DNA of 30,129 nucleotides. It comes from an uncultured Eubacteriales bacterium. Its GTDB lineage: Bacteria > Bacillota > Clostridia > Christensenellales > Borkfalkiaceae. This document shows positions 1 to 8,673 of the stretch, piece after piece. A program made the translations under genes and the position numbers. Under the pieces are notes generated by a model that was not told where the DNA came from, ran no database searches, and worked only from the letters and a program-made list of their open reading frames with translations. Position 1 is the first letter of the stretch. The number at the start of each line of letters is the position of its first letter. The stretch is taken from positions 1 through 30,129 of the forward strand of contig CAJLXC010000012.1 in assembly GCA_905210545.1 (NCBI GenBank). The letters are read 5' to 3'.

Positions 1-764
1 CTATTTTCCTTAATTAGATTTACAGCATCTGAAAATTCTTTACTTCCGAGATGATATTCTTGCTTAATCTCATCTTTGACTTCTTTGAATTTCTCTGTTC
101 TCCATTCTTCATATACAGGAAGCCGCTTCGAAATATCCCATATATCTGCTCTCGACAAGCTCTTGGTAAATGTTCCTAGCGAATATTCAAAGATACAATT
201 ATCCAGAAAATATATCAAATCATCAAATTTTTTCATTACTTCCTTAAATTCTGTTTCTAACAATTCAATACTTACATGAGAAATTTTGTTTTTTATCATA
301 TGTGGTTCATCTTCTTTATTTAGTTCATATTTGAAGGCATCCCCCTCTTCATCGAAATAATAAAAGTAAATCATATCTTCTATATTCTCAAAATATGCAG
401 GAATTCTTCTGTCAATATTCTTCTTATCACATGCTAATTTATATAGGCATTCAATACTATGCGTGTGTAATTCTTTTTTTCTTTCCTTTAAGACTTCCTC
501 AGAATAACATATCCCTTTCTTTTCCTCTATTCGCCATAACATTTTTATGACAATCTTCAAAGATAGCTCAATGCTGTGTCTGGCGTTATAAACGATAGGA
601 TATACTAACAGATCTTCAACTTCGGAACCTGTTTTCAATGATTCCGTCAGAAGTTCAACGGTACGCTTGAACCCATTTCTTATATCCTCATCGGTAGTTC
701 CCCCATTGTCACCTACGCATGCAATAATTGTATCTTCTTCATGAAATTCAAACGGATTTTCCAT
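1..764 (-). CDS. Partial hypothetical protein, N-terminal 254 residues, runs off the left edge
   Basis: Reading the minus strand from the ATG at 764-762, the frame stays open for 254 codons to position 3 and continues beyond the window, so the gene is C-terminally incomplete. The start has an AGAGG Shine-Dalgarno site about 9 bases upstream. The protein begins MENPFEFHEEDTIIACVGDN, is acidic, and has no signal peptide or membrane segment, so it is probably cytosolic. Around residues 55-67 it has an R-H-x-I-E-L-x-L-K pattern (in ARHSIELSLKIV). That pattern recalls a helix found in some HEPN-like uncharacterised proteins, but the resemblance is weak and I do not assign a family. The stretch is clearly more AT-rich than the rest of the window and uses AGA, ATA and TTA codons freely, whereas neighbours favour GCG, CGC and GCC. 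This may mark acquired DNA. Function unknown. Confidence 0.72.
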   Translation of the reverse strand, partial: MENPFEFHEEDTIIACVGDNGGTTDEDIRNGFKRTVELLTESLKTGSEVEDLLVYPIVYNARHSIELSLKIVIKMLWRIEEKKGICYSEEVLKERKKELHTHSIECLYKLACDKKNIDRRIPAYFENIEDMIYFYYFDEEGDAFKYELNKEDEPHMIKNKISHVSIELLETEFKEVMKKFDDLIYFLDNCIFEYSLGTFTKSLSRADIWDISKRLPVYEEWRTEKFKEVKDEIKQEYHLGSKEFSDAVNLIKEN

Positions 765-792
765 CTTCTATCATCCTCTTTCTTCGAATTTA

Positions 793-809
793 ACTTATCG
801 ATAAGTATA
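793..809 (-). promoter_or_regulatory. Extended -10-like promoter overlapped by a 14-base perfect palindrome
   Basis: ACTTATCGATAAGT at 793-806 is a perfect palindrome. On the minus strand TGATATACT (812-804) resembles an extended -10 element (TGnTATAAT) placed about 40 bases before the ATG at 764. No good -35 is seen. A palindrome over the -10 and start region is a typical operator position, but the repressor is unknown. Confidence 0.35.
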
Positions 810-831
810 TCATAAATACAATTTTTATTTC

Positions 832-858
832 CCCCACCCAAACCGCCGAAAGGTGGGG
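832..858. repeat. Hairpin with 7-bp GC-rich stem between divergent genes
   Basis: CCCCACC (832-838) pairs with GGTGGGG (852-858) across a 13-base loop. On neither strand is it followed by a clean T run, and it lies between divergent genes, so it is not an obvious terminator. It may insulate the two units or bind a regulator. Confidence 0.3.
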
Positions 859-931
859 AAAAATGAAAATTTCAAAAATTTTTTTATTGCGCGGGCAAAC
901 GATACGATAACGCATACAGCGGAGAATCATT

Positions 932-2281
932 ATGAGTTATAAAGTAAAGAAAACGCTTTCATCGTTTATCTTAATTGCGATTATGGTCGCAACTTCTATT
1001 ATTTTTACTGCGTGTAACAAAAACGCAACTTTGCTTAATCCCAAAAAACCCACGACTCTTACTATGTGGCACGTTTACGGCGAGCAGGTCGGTTCGCCGA
1101 TGAACGAATATATAGAACAATTCAACTCGACGGTCGGCAAAGAAAAAGGAGTCGTGATAAACGTTGCGCTGATGTCCAACGCCTCGCAAATAGGCAAAAA
1201 ACTAAAAGACGCGCAAACGGGCAAAGCCGGTTCAAAGGATCTGCCGGATTTGTTTTTTTGTCATTCGAGCGACGCGCGTAACCTCGGCGCGGACAATCTT
1301 CTCGACTGGAACGATTATTTTTCTCAGACAGAACTCAACGATTTTATCCCGAGCTTTTTAAGCGATGGAATGATAGATAACAATCTTTCGGTTTTTCCCG
1401 TTTCAAAATCGACTTATCTGCTTTTCGTCGCGGGCGGAGTGTTTGACAGGTTCGCCGCAGAAAAGGACGTTTCCCTTTCCGATCTCGAAACCTGGAAAGG
1501 TTTTTTCGACGTTGCCGAAAAATATTACGCCTGGTCGGGAGGTAAACCGTTCTGCGCAATAGACTTTCTTATCAGACTTGCCGAGCTGTGCGCCATATCT
1601 GACGGAGAGAATATTTCTTATAAAGACGGCTGGTACGCCGACGATAACCCCGCATTCACGGCAGCATACGAAGCGTTTGCCTCGTCTATCGCCAAAGGTC
1701 ATATCGTCGTATCCGATATGTATTCAAACACGCAGGTTATGACGGGACAAACCTGCGCGGGTATCGGGTCTTCGGCTTCCGTACTCTATTATAACGACGA
1801 AATCACCTACCCCGACAATACTTCCGAAAAAATGAATCTTAAAGTTTTGCCTATGCCGCAGCAGACGAACAAACAAAAGGTTGCAACTCAGGCGGGCGTG
1901 GGGCTTTGCGCTTATAAAACGACAGACGTAAAAGCGGAAGCGGCAACCGTTTTCGCGCGCTGGTTTACCGAAGAACAACGCAACCTGAATTTTGTGCTGA
2001 CAACGGGTTATATGCCCGTAAAAACGGGAGCTTTCGACAAAATAAGCGACAACTCTTTCAATTCGCAAGCGTACAAAAACCTTTATAAGGCTTTGTCTGC
2101 AACCGTTGCGACCTGCTCTTTTAAGAAAGAACCGAGTTTTGAAGGTTATTACAACAAAGTATACGCTTTATACGATAAAATCCGTAATATCCAAAAAGAC
2201 CTTGAATCCCGATACGAGAAAGGCGAAACCTGCGAACAAATCGTTACCGAAATGAAAGCCGCGCTTTATAGCGTAGGCTGA
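932..2281 (+). CDS. Extracellular sugar-type solute-binding lipoprotein (ABC family 1)
   Basis: This 449-residue protein has a basic N-terminus, a hydrophobic stretch (about residues 9-26) and Cys28 in an F-T-A-C lipobox, so it should be a membrane-anchored lipoprotein. The mature part starts with a strand of the type TLTMWHVYGEQVG, usual for family 1 (maltose/oligosaccharide-type) binding proteins, and the length is normal for that family. The ATG at 932 has GGAG seven bases upstream. No permease or ATPase accompanies it. The only neighbour on the same strand, 27 bases downstream, is a membrane-spanning LuxR-type regulator. I infer that it binds a carbohydrate outside the cell and may present the ligand to that receptor instead of, or as well as, serving an importer. 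The ligand cannot be told from sequence. Confidence 0.85.
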   Translation: MSYKVKKTLSSFILIAIMVATSIIFTACNKNATLLNPKKPTTLTMWHVYGEQVGSPMNEYIEQFNSTVGKEKGVVINVALMSNASQIGKKLKDAQTGKAGSKDLPDLFFCHSSDARNLGADNLLDWNDYFSQTELNDFIPSFLSDGMIDNNLSVFPVSKSTYLLFVAGGVFDRFAAEKDVSLSDLETWKGFFDVAEKYYAWSGGKPFCAIDFLIRLAELCAISDGENISYKDGWYADDNPAFTAAYEAFASSIAKGHIVVSDMYSNTQVMTGQTCAGIGSSASVLYYNDEITYPDNTSEKMNLKVLPMPQQTNKQKVATQAGVGLCAYKTTDVKAEAATVFARWFTEEQRNLNFVLTTGYMPVKTGAFDKISDNSFNSQAYKNLYKALSATVATCSFKKEPSFEGYYNKVYALYDKIRNIQKDLESRYEKGETCEQIVTEMKAALYSVG

Positions 2282-2308
2282 GCGAGAAAATATCGGAGCG
2301 ACAAAGTT

Positions 2309-3934
2309 ATGAAGATCATAGATTTCAAGAACAAAAAAACTTCTATGCATCGTAAGCTTTTGTTTTATATGCTTACGCTCGTTCTCGTCATCGTTGTTTT
2401 CATCGGGGTCGGTTTGTTTTTCGTCGGGCAATTTTCGACGACGAAAGGAAAATACTCAAACAACCTCTCCTTTCAGAATGAGTTTTACGCAAGACAGATC
2501 GAAAAGTATTTTGACGATATTACGATGATGAGCGAAATGCTCGCAACCGACTCTTCGGCTATATTAGACAATTACCTGACCGAAAACGGAATCCATTTAA
2601 GCGCGCTCAACGATTCTCAATTATACACGGAGGGCGCGCAAAAAGCCCTTTACCCCAAACTTAAAGAGGAGCTGCTGAAAGCCGATGCGTCGGGCGCGTT
2701 TATTATGCTTAACGCAACCGTAAACACGGGCAAAGCAAACTCCGACAAATCCAAAACCGGATTATACTTTCAGCGCAGCACCCTTGACCGCACGGACGAA
2801 ACGTTGTTGTTATACAGGGGCATAGCGGAACTCGGAAGAAAAAACGGTATTATGCCGCACCGTAAATGGAGACTGGAATTTAAAACAGACTATCTGCCGC
2901 AAACAAAAAAATTCTTTAACGAAACAATCGTCAAAGAAAAAAAATCGGTACTCACCGACGTTTTTACGCTTAGCGGAACGAGCGAAGAAGCAATGGCGTT
3001 CCTTACTCCTCTGTTCGGCGCGGACGGCACGTATTACGGTATTTGCGGCTTTGAAATTTCAAAAAATTATTTTAAGGATTACTTTGCTCAACCGACGATA
3101 TTCAAACAATTGATCTGCACTTTTTCCAAAACGACCGAAGACGGCAAAATCGACTGCGAAAATATCTTTTGGGCAGGTTCGATCAGCGGCTATTCCCTGA
3201 TGCCCGGCGGCACGCTCGTACCCAAAGAGACGGACGGCAGTTTTATCGAATTCGTCGGCGAAAACAATTTCGTTGCCGTTAAAAAGGAAGTTACCGTCTG
3301 CGATACGTCTTACACGCTTGTAGCAATGCAACCGAAAAGCGAATTAGACAAAACCATAGCGGTCAACGTTACAAAAATCGTTCTGGTATGCTTTTTGCTG
3401 GTTTTTACCGCCGTTGCGCTTTGCGTTATCTTTTCGCGAAAATTCGTTGCTCCCGTAATAAAAAGTCTTGAAAAAATACGTATGCAGGAGCATGCCGGAA
3501 CAAAATCCGACATCATCGAAATCGACGACTTGTTTGTCTATCTTGCCGAACAGGACAGGCTTCGCGATCAGGAAACGGACAAGTTAAAACGCCGCAACGA
3601 CGAACTTGCGACCGTAACCGAAACCCAAACCGCCGAAATCGATAAGCGCCAAGCGGAAATCGAGCGGCTGGCTTATTCCCGTAAAACCGAGATCGATCCC
3701 GATAACTACCAAGCGTTCAAGATCGGACTGAAAGAACTTACGAAAACGGAAAAAACCGTTTTTAATCTCTATTTACAAGGCAAAACCGCAGACGAAATCG
3801 CAGAAATTCTTAATATCCGCGAAAGCACGCTCAAATTCCATAACCACAATATTCTTGAAAAACTCGGCGTGTCTTCGCGTAAACAAATGTTGCGTTATGC
3901 AACTTTGCTGAAACAAGAAACTCAGAATCTATAA
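2309..3934 (+). CDS. Membrane-tethered sensor-regulator with extracellular domain and LuxR-type HTH
   Basis: The 541-residue protein has one transmembrane segment near residues 17-41, a ~310-residue outside region, a second segment near 357-375, a predicted coiled coil around 414-456, and a C-terminal LuxR/GerE helix-turn-helix from about 477 to 536. Conserved HTH features include LTKTEKTVFNLYLQGKTADE followed by an I-A-E-I-L-x-I-x-E-S-T-L-K-x-H sequence. The outside region is the size of a double-Cache sensor domain, but I cannot prove that fold by eye. No kinase or receiver domain is present, so it looks like a one-component receptor that binds DNA from the membrane. It sits 27 bases after the binding protein, with GGAG about 10 bases before the ATG, and is probably co-transcribed with it. 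Its target could be the glycan locus at 7-30 kb, but no shared operator was identified. Confidence 0.8.
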   Translation: MKIIDFKNKKTSMHRKLLFYMLTLVLVIVVFIGVGLFFVGQFSTTKGKYSNNLSFQNEFYARQIEKYFDDITMMSEMLATDSSAILDNYLTENGIHLSALNDSQLYTEGAQKALYPKLKEELLKADASGAFIMLNATVNTGKANSDKSKTGLYFQRSTLDRTDETLLLYRGIAELGRKNGIMPHRKWRLEFKTDYLPQTKKFFNETIVKEKKSVLTDVFTLSGTSEEAMAFLTPLFGADGTYYGICGFEISKNYFKDYFAQPTIFKQLICTFSKTTEDGKIDCENIFWAGSISGYSLMPGGTLVPKETDGSFIEFVGENNFVAVKKEVTVCDTSYTLVAMQPKSELDKTIAVNVTKIVLVCFLLVFTAVALCVIFSRKFVAPVIKSLEKIRMQEHAGTKSDIIEIDDLFVYLAEQDRLRDQETDKLKRRNDELATVTETQTAEIDKRQAEIERLAYSRKTEIDPDNYQAFKIGLKELTKTEKTVFNLYLQGKTADEIAEILNIRESTLKFHNHNILEKLGVSSRKQMLRYATLLKQETQNL

Positions 3935-4040
3935 CGTATAAACCGGACGAATCATTTATAACTTTATCGACGATAAATAATCTTTTTTCAGCCGTTTTCG
4001 ATATACCGAAACGTTGCCGCGCCTGAAAATTCGCATAAAA

Positions 4041-4067
4041 AGTTCCTTACGCCTCGCGCAAGGAACT
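4041..4067 (-). terminator. Hairpin with T5 on the minus strand
   Basis: AGTTCCTT (4041-4048) pairs with AAGGAACT (4060-4067), an 8-bp perfect stem. On the minus strand it is followed by TTTTT. It is the last of three stem-loops after the ABC permease gene and probably a backup terminator. Confidence 0.45.
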
Positions 4068-4119
4068 AAAAAAAACCAAAAGCGCGGCTTTTTTAAGCGT
4101 GAAACCGCCTTTTGGTTTT
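4068..4119 (-). terminator. Rho-independent terminator after the ABC efflux operon
   Basis: AAAACCAAAAG (4072-4082) pairs with CTTTTGGTTTT (4109-4119), extended inside by GCGG/CCGC. On the minus strand the U tract after the stem is eight bases long (ending near 4068), the classical arrangement. On the plus strand the T-rich arm could also end the sensor gene at 3934. Confidence 0.6.
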
Positions 4120-4124
4120 GCATT

Positions 4125-4160
4125 ATACCCCGAAAGAAATAAAGATTTTTTTCGGGGTAT
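4125..4160. terminator. Hairpin between convergent genes
   Basis: ATACCCCGAAA (4125-4135) pairs perfectly with TTTCGGGGTAT (4150-4160), five bases beyond the permease stop. On the plus strand it is followed by a T/A-rich tail (TTTAATTATT), so it may terminate the plus-strand sensor transcript. On the minus strand there is no T run. Confidence 0.5.
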
Positions 4161-4164
4161 TTAA

Positions 4165-6027
4165 TTATTCTACCGCCTTCAGACTTTCATTCATTTTTAT
4201 CTTAACGATTTTCGGTCTCAGCATAAGCGTTATCAGCAAAGTAAACAAAAGCACGACGCACGGCACTAAAACCCACATAAACCAACTGACGTTTGCTACC
4301 GATCCAAAGCCTATCGTTTTGAATATGAGCGTTGCAAGACCTATTCCGACAGGATAGCCGAGAAGAATACCGCAAACCGCGCTGATATATATTTCGCGAT
4401 AAATATACCCGCATATTTCGGAGTCATAATAGCCTAACACCATAAGAGTGGCTATCTCTCTTTCCCTCTCGCTTATGTTTATCGTTGTAAGCGTATTTAT
4501 CACCACAGCGGTCAAAAGCCCCGCAAAAACAACAACCACGACGGCTATTCCGATAATCGCGGGCGAGCCGAAATCATCGAACAGACACATATCGAGAAGG
4601 GCAAGCCCTGCAAAAACCAACCCCGTCGATACCGCTATAGAAACAAGCATCATAAAAAATCTCGTTTTATATCTGAAAACGTTTCTCAACGACGACTTAT
4701 ACTTAAACGAAAGCCGTTTCCAGATAAAAGAAATCTTTTCAAGCAATATTCTTCTTCCTTTTTTCGGCGGTTTAGGTCTTAAAAGGTTTGCGGGCGCGTC
4801 GTCGACAAGCCGCATACCGAGAGAGAATACGGCGATAAGCGTAATAACGATTATTACCCCGATCGACAAAAAGTAATAACCCGGATTTACCACAACGGAT
4901 ACCGGCGGCATAGAATAACCATACCCGAACACAAAACACATTAGCCACGAAACGCCGTATCCGACAAAAAAGCCGATACCGCCGCCGACGGAAAGCGCAA
5001 CGACCGTAAAGAATATATATCTCGTCACAATGCTTATCGAGCTATATCCGAGCGTTTTTAAACAAGCGATTTGCGAGCGTTCCTCATCCATAAGCCTCAT
5101 CATAGAGGACAATACGACAAGCAGAGTCACGGCGATAAAAATCAACAATAAGATATTGCCTATTCCGCGAACCTTGTCTGCGCTTGCGATAATCGATTTG
5201 AAACTATAATTGTCATAAAGCGTGATTATGCGCACGTCTTCGCCTAAAATACGTACAAGTTCGGCTTTTTCTTTTTCGACGTATTTTTCGTATGCCGAAG
5301 AAAAAGACTTGAACATATTTCGATTTGCCGCCTTTATATACAAATCGCCTTCGGGAATAAACGGACAAATTCCCGTCGGGCAGTACAGAATGTTTTCGAG
5401 CAGATCAAGTTTGTTTATATCCGTAAGATTATCGGGAATTTCCGTATCTTCGGGATTATTGTAGCTGGGTTCTCCGTCATTACCGAAAGTAAGCGGACTC
5501 TTCACTATTCCTTTGACCGTAACGACGACTTTATATTCAAAAGGCAGATTAAGCGCAGAAGTAAGATCGATTTCTATCTTGTCACCGACGGAATACCCTT
5601 TTATCACGTTATCCTTTACTTCGGCATAAACGCATTTTTCATCGTCTTTCGTTATCTTTTCGCCTTCGATTAGTTCTGTCTCGTTGATTTTTGCGTTTTC
5701 AAGGTCGAGAAAATACAACCGAAGAGATCTTTTTTCGCTCGTCCGGATATCGACGGACATTCCCGTTTCGACGTTGCTTTCTCCGTAACGATTTTTCATC
5801 TCGGAAATCTGTTCGTCGATAAAACCGCCCGTTTTGTTTTTTACGATAAAATCGCTTACGTTTTGTTTTTTATAATAATTCTCTATACCGTCCTTAATCA
5901 TATCGGTCGGCGAGCCGATTCCCGATATAAAACCTATAGAAATAAGGACAATGCCCATAAGCGAAAGAAGTCGTATAAGATGTTTTTTTAACATCCTGCG
6001 AATCGTCTTTAAATACGTTTTCACCAT
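4165..6027 (-). CDS. ABC transporter permease, FtsX/MacB type
   Basis: The 620-residue integral membrane protein has a first TM near residues 16-37, a ~245-residue extracytoplasmic region, then two FtsX-like blocks (about 290-415 and 490-610). Each carries the family's signature cytoplasmic loop: MDEERSQIACLKTLGYSS in the first and SEREREIATLMVLGYYDSE in the second. The partner of such permeases is a LolD/MacB-type ATPase, and that gene lies immediately upstream and overlaps this one by seven bases (ATGGTGA). A GGAG site inside the ATPase end sits five bases before the ATG. The second half lacks a large outside domain, so the protein is shorter than many in the family (often 750 or more residues). 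Such systems export peptides, antibiotics or lipids, or sense cell-wall stress; the substrate is unknown. Confidence 0.87.
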   Translation of the reverse strand: MVKTYLKTIRRMLKKHLIRLLSLMGIVLISIGFISGIGSPTDMIKDGIENYYKKQNVSDFIVKNKTGGFIDEQISEMKNRYGESNVETGMSVDIRTSEKRSLRLYFLDLENAKINETELIEGEKITKDDEKCVYAEVKDNVIKGYSVGDKIEIDLTSALNLPFEYKVVVTVKGIVKSPLTFGNDGEPSYNNPEDTEIPDNLTDINKLDLLENILYCPTGICPFIPEGDLYIKAANRNMFKSFSSAYEKYVEKEKAELVRILGEDVRIITLYDNYSFKSIIASADKVRGIGNILLLIFIAVTLLVVLSSMMRLMDEERSQIACLKTLGYSSISIVTRYIFFTVVALSVGGGIGFFVGYGVSWLMCFVFGYGYSMPPVSVVVNPGYYFLSIGVIIVITLIAVFSLGMRLVDDAPANLLRPKPPKKGRRILLEKISFIWKRLSFKYKSSLRNVFRYKTRFFMMLVSIAVSTGLVFAGLALLDMCLFDDFGSPAIIGIAVVVVVFAGLLTAVVINTLTTINISEREREIATLMVLGYYDSEICGYIYREIYISAVCGILLGYPVGIGLATLIFKTIGFGSVANVSWFMWVLVPCVVLLFTLLITLMLRPKIVKIKMNESLKAVE

Positions 6028-6722
6028 TCTATCTCCTCGACCGAGGTCGGATTGTCGTTTGTTTCTACGCTTTCTATTTTACCGCTTTTTATTCTTATCA
6101 CCTTGTCCGCCATGTCTTTCAGCGCGGCGTTGTGCGTTACGACTATAACGAGTTTTTTTCTTTCCCGCGACAAATCCTGCAAAAGTTTCAGTATTTTCTT
6201 GCCCGTAACGTAATCGAGCGCCCCCGTCGGTTCGTCGCATAAAATCAATTTCGGGTTTTTTGCGATTGCCCGCGCAATCGAAACCCTCTGCTGTTCGCCT
6301 CCGGAAAGCTCGGCGGGAAAATTATTAAGTCTCTCCGCCAGCCCGACAGATTCGAGAACGGTTTGCGGGTCAAGATGATTATTGCATATTTCAACGGCAA
6401 TTTCGACGTTTTCCAAAGCGGTCAGGTTTGGCATCAAATTATAAAATTGAAAGACAAAACCCACGTCGTGTCGGCGATAGTTTGTAAGTCGCTTTTTGTT
6501 AAACGCCGTTATGTTTTCTCCGTCGAGATCTATTTCTCCGCTCGTTGCCGTGTCCATTCCGCCCAAAAGATTCAACAAAGTTGTTTTTCCCGCGCCCGAC
6601 GCTCCGAGAATCACTACGAACTCACCCTCGTTTAAATCAAAAGATACGTCGTCGAGGGCAAGCACGGTAAACGAACCCGTATGATATTCTTTTTTTACGT
6701 TTTTCAAAGATAAAACTTTCAT
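6021..6722 (-). CDS. ABC transporter ATPase, MacB/LolD family
   Basis: I start this gene at the ATG 6722-6720 (MKVLSLKNVKKEYHTG), which has AAGAGG six bases upstream. An upstream in-frame start at 6764 would add 14 unlikely residues and lacks this site. The 233-residue protein has all ATPase motifs: Walker A GASGAGKT (40-47), Q-loop Gln92, signature LSGGE (139-143), Walker B ending LILCDE (159-164), D-loop residues after ALD, and switch His197. Family length and the PTGALD context fit the MacB/LolD/YknY group, which powers FtsX-type permeases. The stop codon overlaps the permease ATG, implying translational coupling. Confidence 0.92.
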   Translation of the reverse strand: MKVLSLKNVKKEYHTGSFTVLALDDVSFDLNEGEFVVILGASGAGKTTLLNLLGGMDTATSGEIDLDGENITAFNKKRLTNYRRHDVGFVFQFYNLMPNLTALENVEIAVEICNNHLDPQTVLESVGLAERLNNFPAELSGGEQQRVSIARAIAKNPKLILCDEPTGALDYVTGKKILKLLQDLSRERKKLVIVVTHNAALKDMADKVIRIKSGKIESVETNDNPTSVEEIEW

Positions 6723-6890
6723 AACAGCCTCTTGATTGTTAAAAATTTTTAAGCGCAAAACCATAATTTTAACGGTCTTGTCCGTTTATTCAAATATTTT
6801 CTTCCGACCCCGATTACAAATTTATCTGCCGCAATAACCCTTTTTTAAGTTGTTTTTCGATTTAAGACGATCGCTTATTGTTTTTTTATT

Positions 6891-6919
6891 ATTATACCCG
6901 AGAATCAATAAAAAATCAA
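6891..6919 (-). promoter_or_regulatory. Sigma-A-type promoter of the ABC efflux operon
   Basis: On the minus strand TTGATT (6919-6914) is followed after exactly 17 bases by a consensus TATAAT (6896-6891). Transcription would start near 6884 and give a leader of about 160 bases before the ATG at 6722. In the 334-base gap 6723-7056 this promoter and the terminator at 6983-7022 are the only signals I see; I find no small gene there. Confidence 0.7.
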
Positions 6920-6982
6920 CCTTTTCGTCGGTTAATATTTTACCGCTTTCGTCTTTTTAACGTTTCGGTCAGATTGCGTTTT

Positions 6983-7022
6983 AAAAAATCGCCCCCCCTG
7001 AAAGATTTTCTTTCAGGGGGGG
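6983..7022 (-). terminator. Strong rho-independent terminator of the glycan locus
   Basis: CCCCCCCTGAAAG (6992-7004) pairs with CTTTCAGGGGGGG (7010-7022), a 13-bp stem with a five-base loop. On the minus strand TTTTTT follows three bases after the stem (6988-6983). It lies 35 bases beyond the stop at 7057 and should end the long minus-strand unit. Confidence 0.75.
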
Positions 7023-7056
7023 GCGGGTCAGAATAAAACTTGGTTTTTATAAAGCT

Positions 7057-8673
7057 TTACGCTTTAGGTGTGCTGAATTCAAGGTGAGTGATAATCATCT
7101 TGAGCGGGTCATTAGAGCCTGCCTCTAAATTGCCGAGAACAAACCTTGCACCGCTTGCAAAATCAATTTTATCGTACATTTCTTTCGTTAAAGTAAACGA
7201 AGCGGTAACACTGTTTTCCTTCCCTACGTTTTTCTTTCTTATTGCTATCTTTCCTAATTCTGTATCGCCATCCTTAAAATACTGCATTGTATTGCTGCTA
7301 TCGAGGTAACCGAAATAAACGCTTGACCAGGTTTCATTGACAAAAGAGCTGTCCATATAGAAAGTGAACGTGATTTCTGTTAATCCGGAGTTATAGCAAT
7401 TCTGAACGAAATTACTGTCAAAAACCATATGGTTTACGGTGTTTGAGTGCGACCAGAAATGCAATTCTTCGTTAGCATTATTGACACGGCTAAAACCGGT
7501 GGAGGAATAAGAGGAAACAATATTTTTGTCTGCCGCAGTAGGCGCAATGTTGCCCGTGGTTCTGAAGTTGCTGACGGAGATATCTTTTATATAAAGTTCT
7601 CCGCCGTTTTTAGCTATCAACCAGCTGAATTCGGGAATTTTTACGTCGTTTATTCTCAAAGGAACGGTTGCCGTATACCAGGTATCGTAATTCTCATAAT
7701 AAGTATAGTCCGTGCCGTAAGTTCCTTCGCCTTGTTTAAGGAAATAATACGCCGCATTCGCCGAGCCTCTGCCTATACCGAACGAACGCCAGCCCGCGCC
7801 GTAGAATCCGTTAGTGGTAGAAGGCACGTAATAAGAGAAAGTAACGGATTCATTGCCATCGATCAAAGCGGGATCGAGCGTGAACTTACACTGTCTGTCA
7901 GAAGAAAGTTTATAAGCGTTTTCACCGCCTATCACTTCTTTGGTTACCGTTCCTTTCTGGGCATTTTCTACGGTGATTTTATTGTCGGTTTTGCTCATAA
8001 CCGCAAGCCCGTTCACGCCGAAGCCCGTAATTTCGCCGGCGTTTACTCTATCTTTATAAGCCTGATAAGTCGGATCGAAATAAACGTGGCTTACGGACAA
8101 CGCGCCCGTTTCGCTGTTTAAGGTTATTGCCGTTCCGCCGAGATTTTTCCATTCCGGAATGTCGTATATACCCGTTTTCAAACCGAAAGTCCATCTGATG
8201 CCCTCGTAATTTATACTCGTGCTTACCTGATGTTCGTGTCCGCAGAAAACGCTGTCTACGTTATTACTTTTGAATATATCTACTAATTCTTCGCCGCCAT
8301 AGAGTTTTACGTTACCGTCCACGTAATCAAACGTATCGAACGTTCCGCTCGTCAAAACGTTATAACTGCCGAAATCTCCTGCTTTTGCGGCAATATCGAG
8401 GCCTAAAGTATAGTAATGGGTATCGATCTTGCTTTCTTCTGTCGCATATTGATTTTTTGCCTGCATATAGCCGTAGTTAGGCACGTGATAAGCCATACTC
8501 ACGCTTAAGGAGGGGTCTGCCGCTTTCATCGCGCCTATCGTGCGCTTGAACCAGCTTATCTGGTCGTCCGTAAAACCGGTAGTCGTGGTAACGTGATTTT
8601 CAGCCGCGTTATATGCCGCAGAGCAAGCGTTGGTATCCATCATACAGAAGACACGGTTAACTACCCCCCGCAT
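7057..8673 (-). CDS. Secreted metallophosphoesterase, C-terminal part (downstream of frameshift)
   Basis: This frame holds the second half of the phosphoesterase begun at 10004. The coding sense starts at VVNRVFCMMDTN, right after the six-G run at 8664-8669; ATG 8673 is only the nearest possible start, and residues encoded upstream of it in this frame are a shadow of the other half. Numbered as a repaired 982-residue protein, it carries the remaining metal-site motifs, AYH (His507) and GHEH (589-592). Then come two beta-rich, binding-type modules (roughly 700-815 and 840-982). The last contains the F-x-S-N-F-V pattern shared with the C-termini of the lipoproteins at 18489 and 25283. No signal peptide belongs to this half alone, so without frame restoration it could not be exported. 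There is no anchor motif at the C-terminus. Confidence 0.8.
   Translation of the reverse strand: MRGVVNRVFCMMDTNACSAAYNAAENHVTTTTGFTDDQISWFKRTIGAMKAADPSLSVSMAYHVPNYGYMQAKNQYATEESKIDTHYYTLGLDIAAKAGDFGSYNVLTSGTFDTFDYVDGNVKLYGGEELVDIFKSNNVDSVFCGHEHQVSTSINYEGIRWTFGLKTGIYDIPEWKNLGGTAITLNSETGALSVSHVYFDPTYQAYKDRVNAGEITGFGVNGLAVMSKTDNKITVENAQKGTVTKEVIGGENAYKLSSDRQCKFTLDPALIDGNESVTFSYYVPSTTNGFYGAGWRSFGIGRGSANAAYYFLKQGEGTYGTDYTYYENYDTWYTATVPLRINDVKIPEFSWLIAKNGGELYIKDISVSNFRTTGNIAPTAADKNIVSSYSSTGFSRVNNANEELHFWSHSNTVNHMVFDSNFVQNCYNSGLTEITFTFYMDSSFVNETWSSVYFGYLDSSNTMQYFKDGDTELGKIAIRKKNVGKENSVTASFTLTKEMYDKIDFASGARFVLGNLEAGSNDPLKMIITHLEFSTPKA

Noticed and set aside
867..931. Promoter for the plus-strand binding-protein gene
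   Set aside because: Weak -35/-10-like hexamers exist, but none has acceptable spacing and match, so none is called.
4448..4876. Plus-strand 142-codon frame inside the ABC permease gene
   Set aside because: Low-complexity Ser/Thr/Ile-rich translation opposite a strongly recognisable permease; no ribosome site or family match.
6723..6764. Upstream ATG at 6764 for the ABC ATPase
   Set aside because: It adds residues outside the family's usual N-terminus, while the ATG at 6722 has AAGAGG at the right distance.
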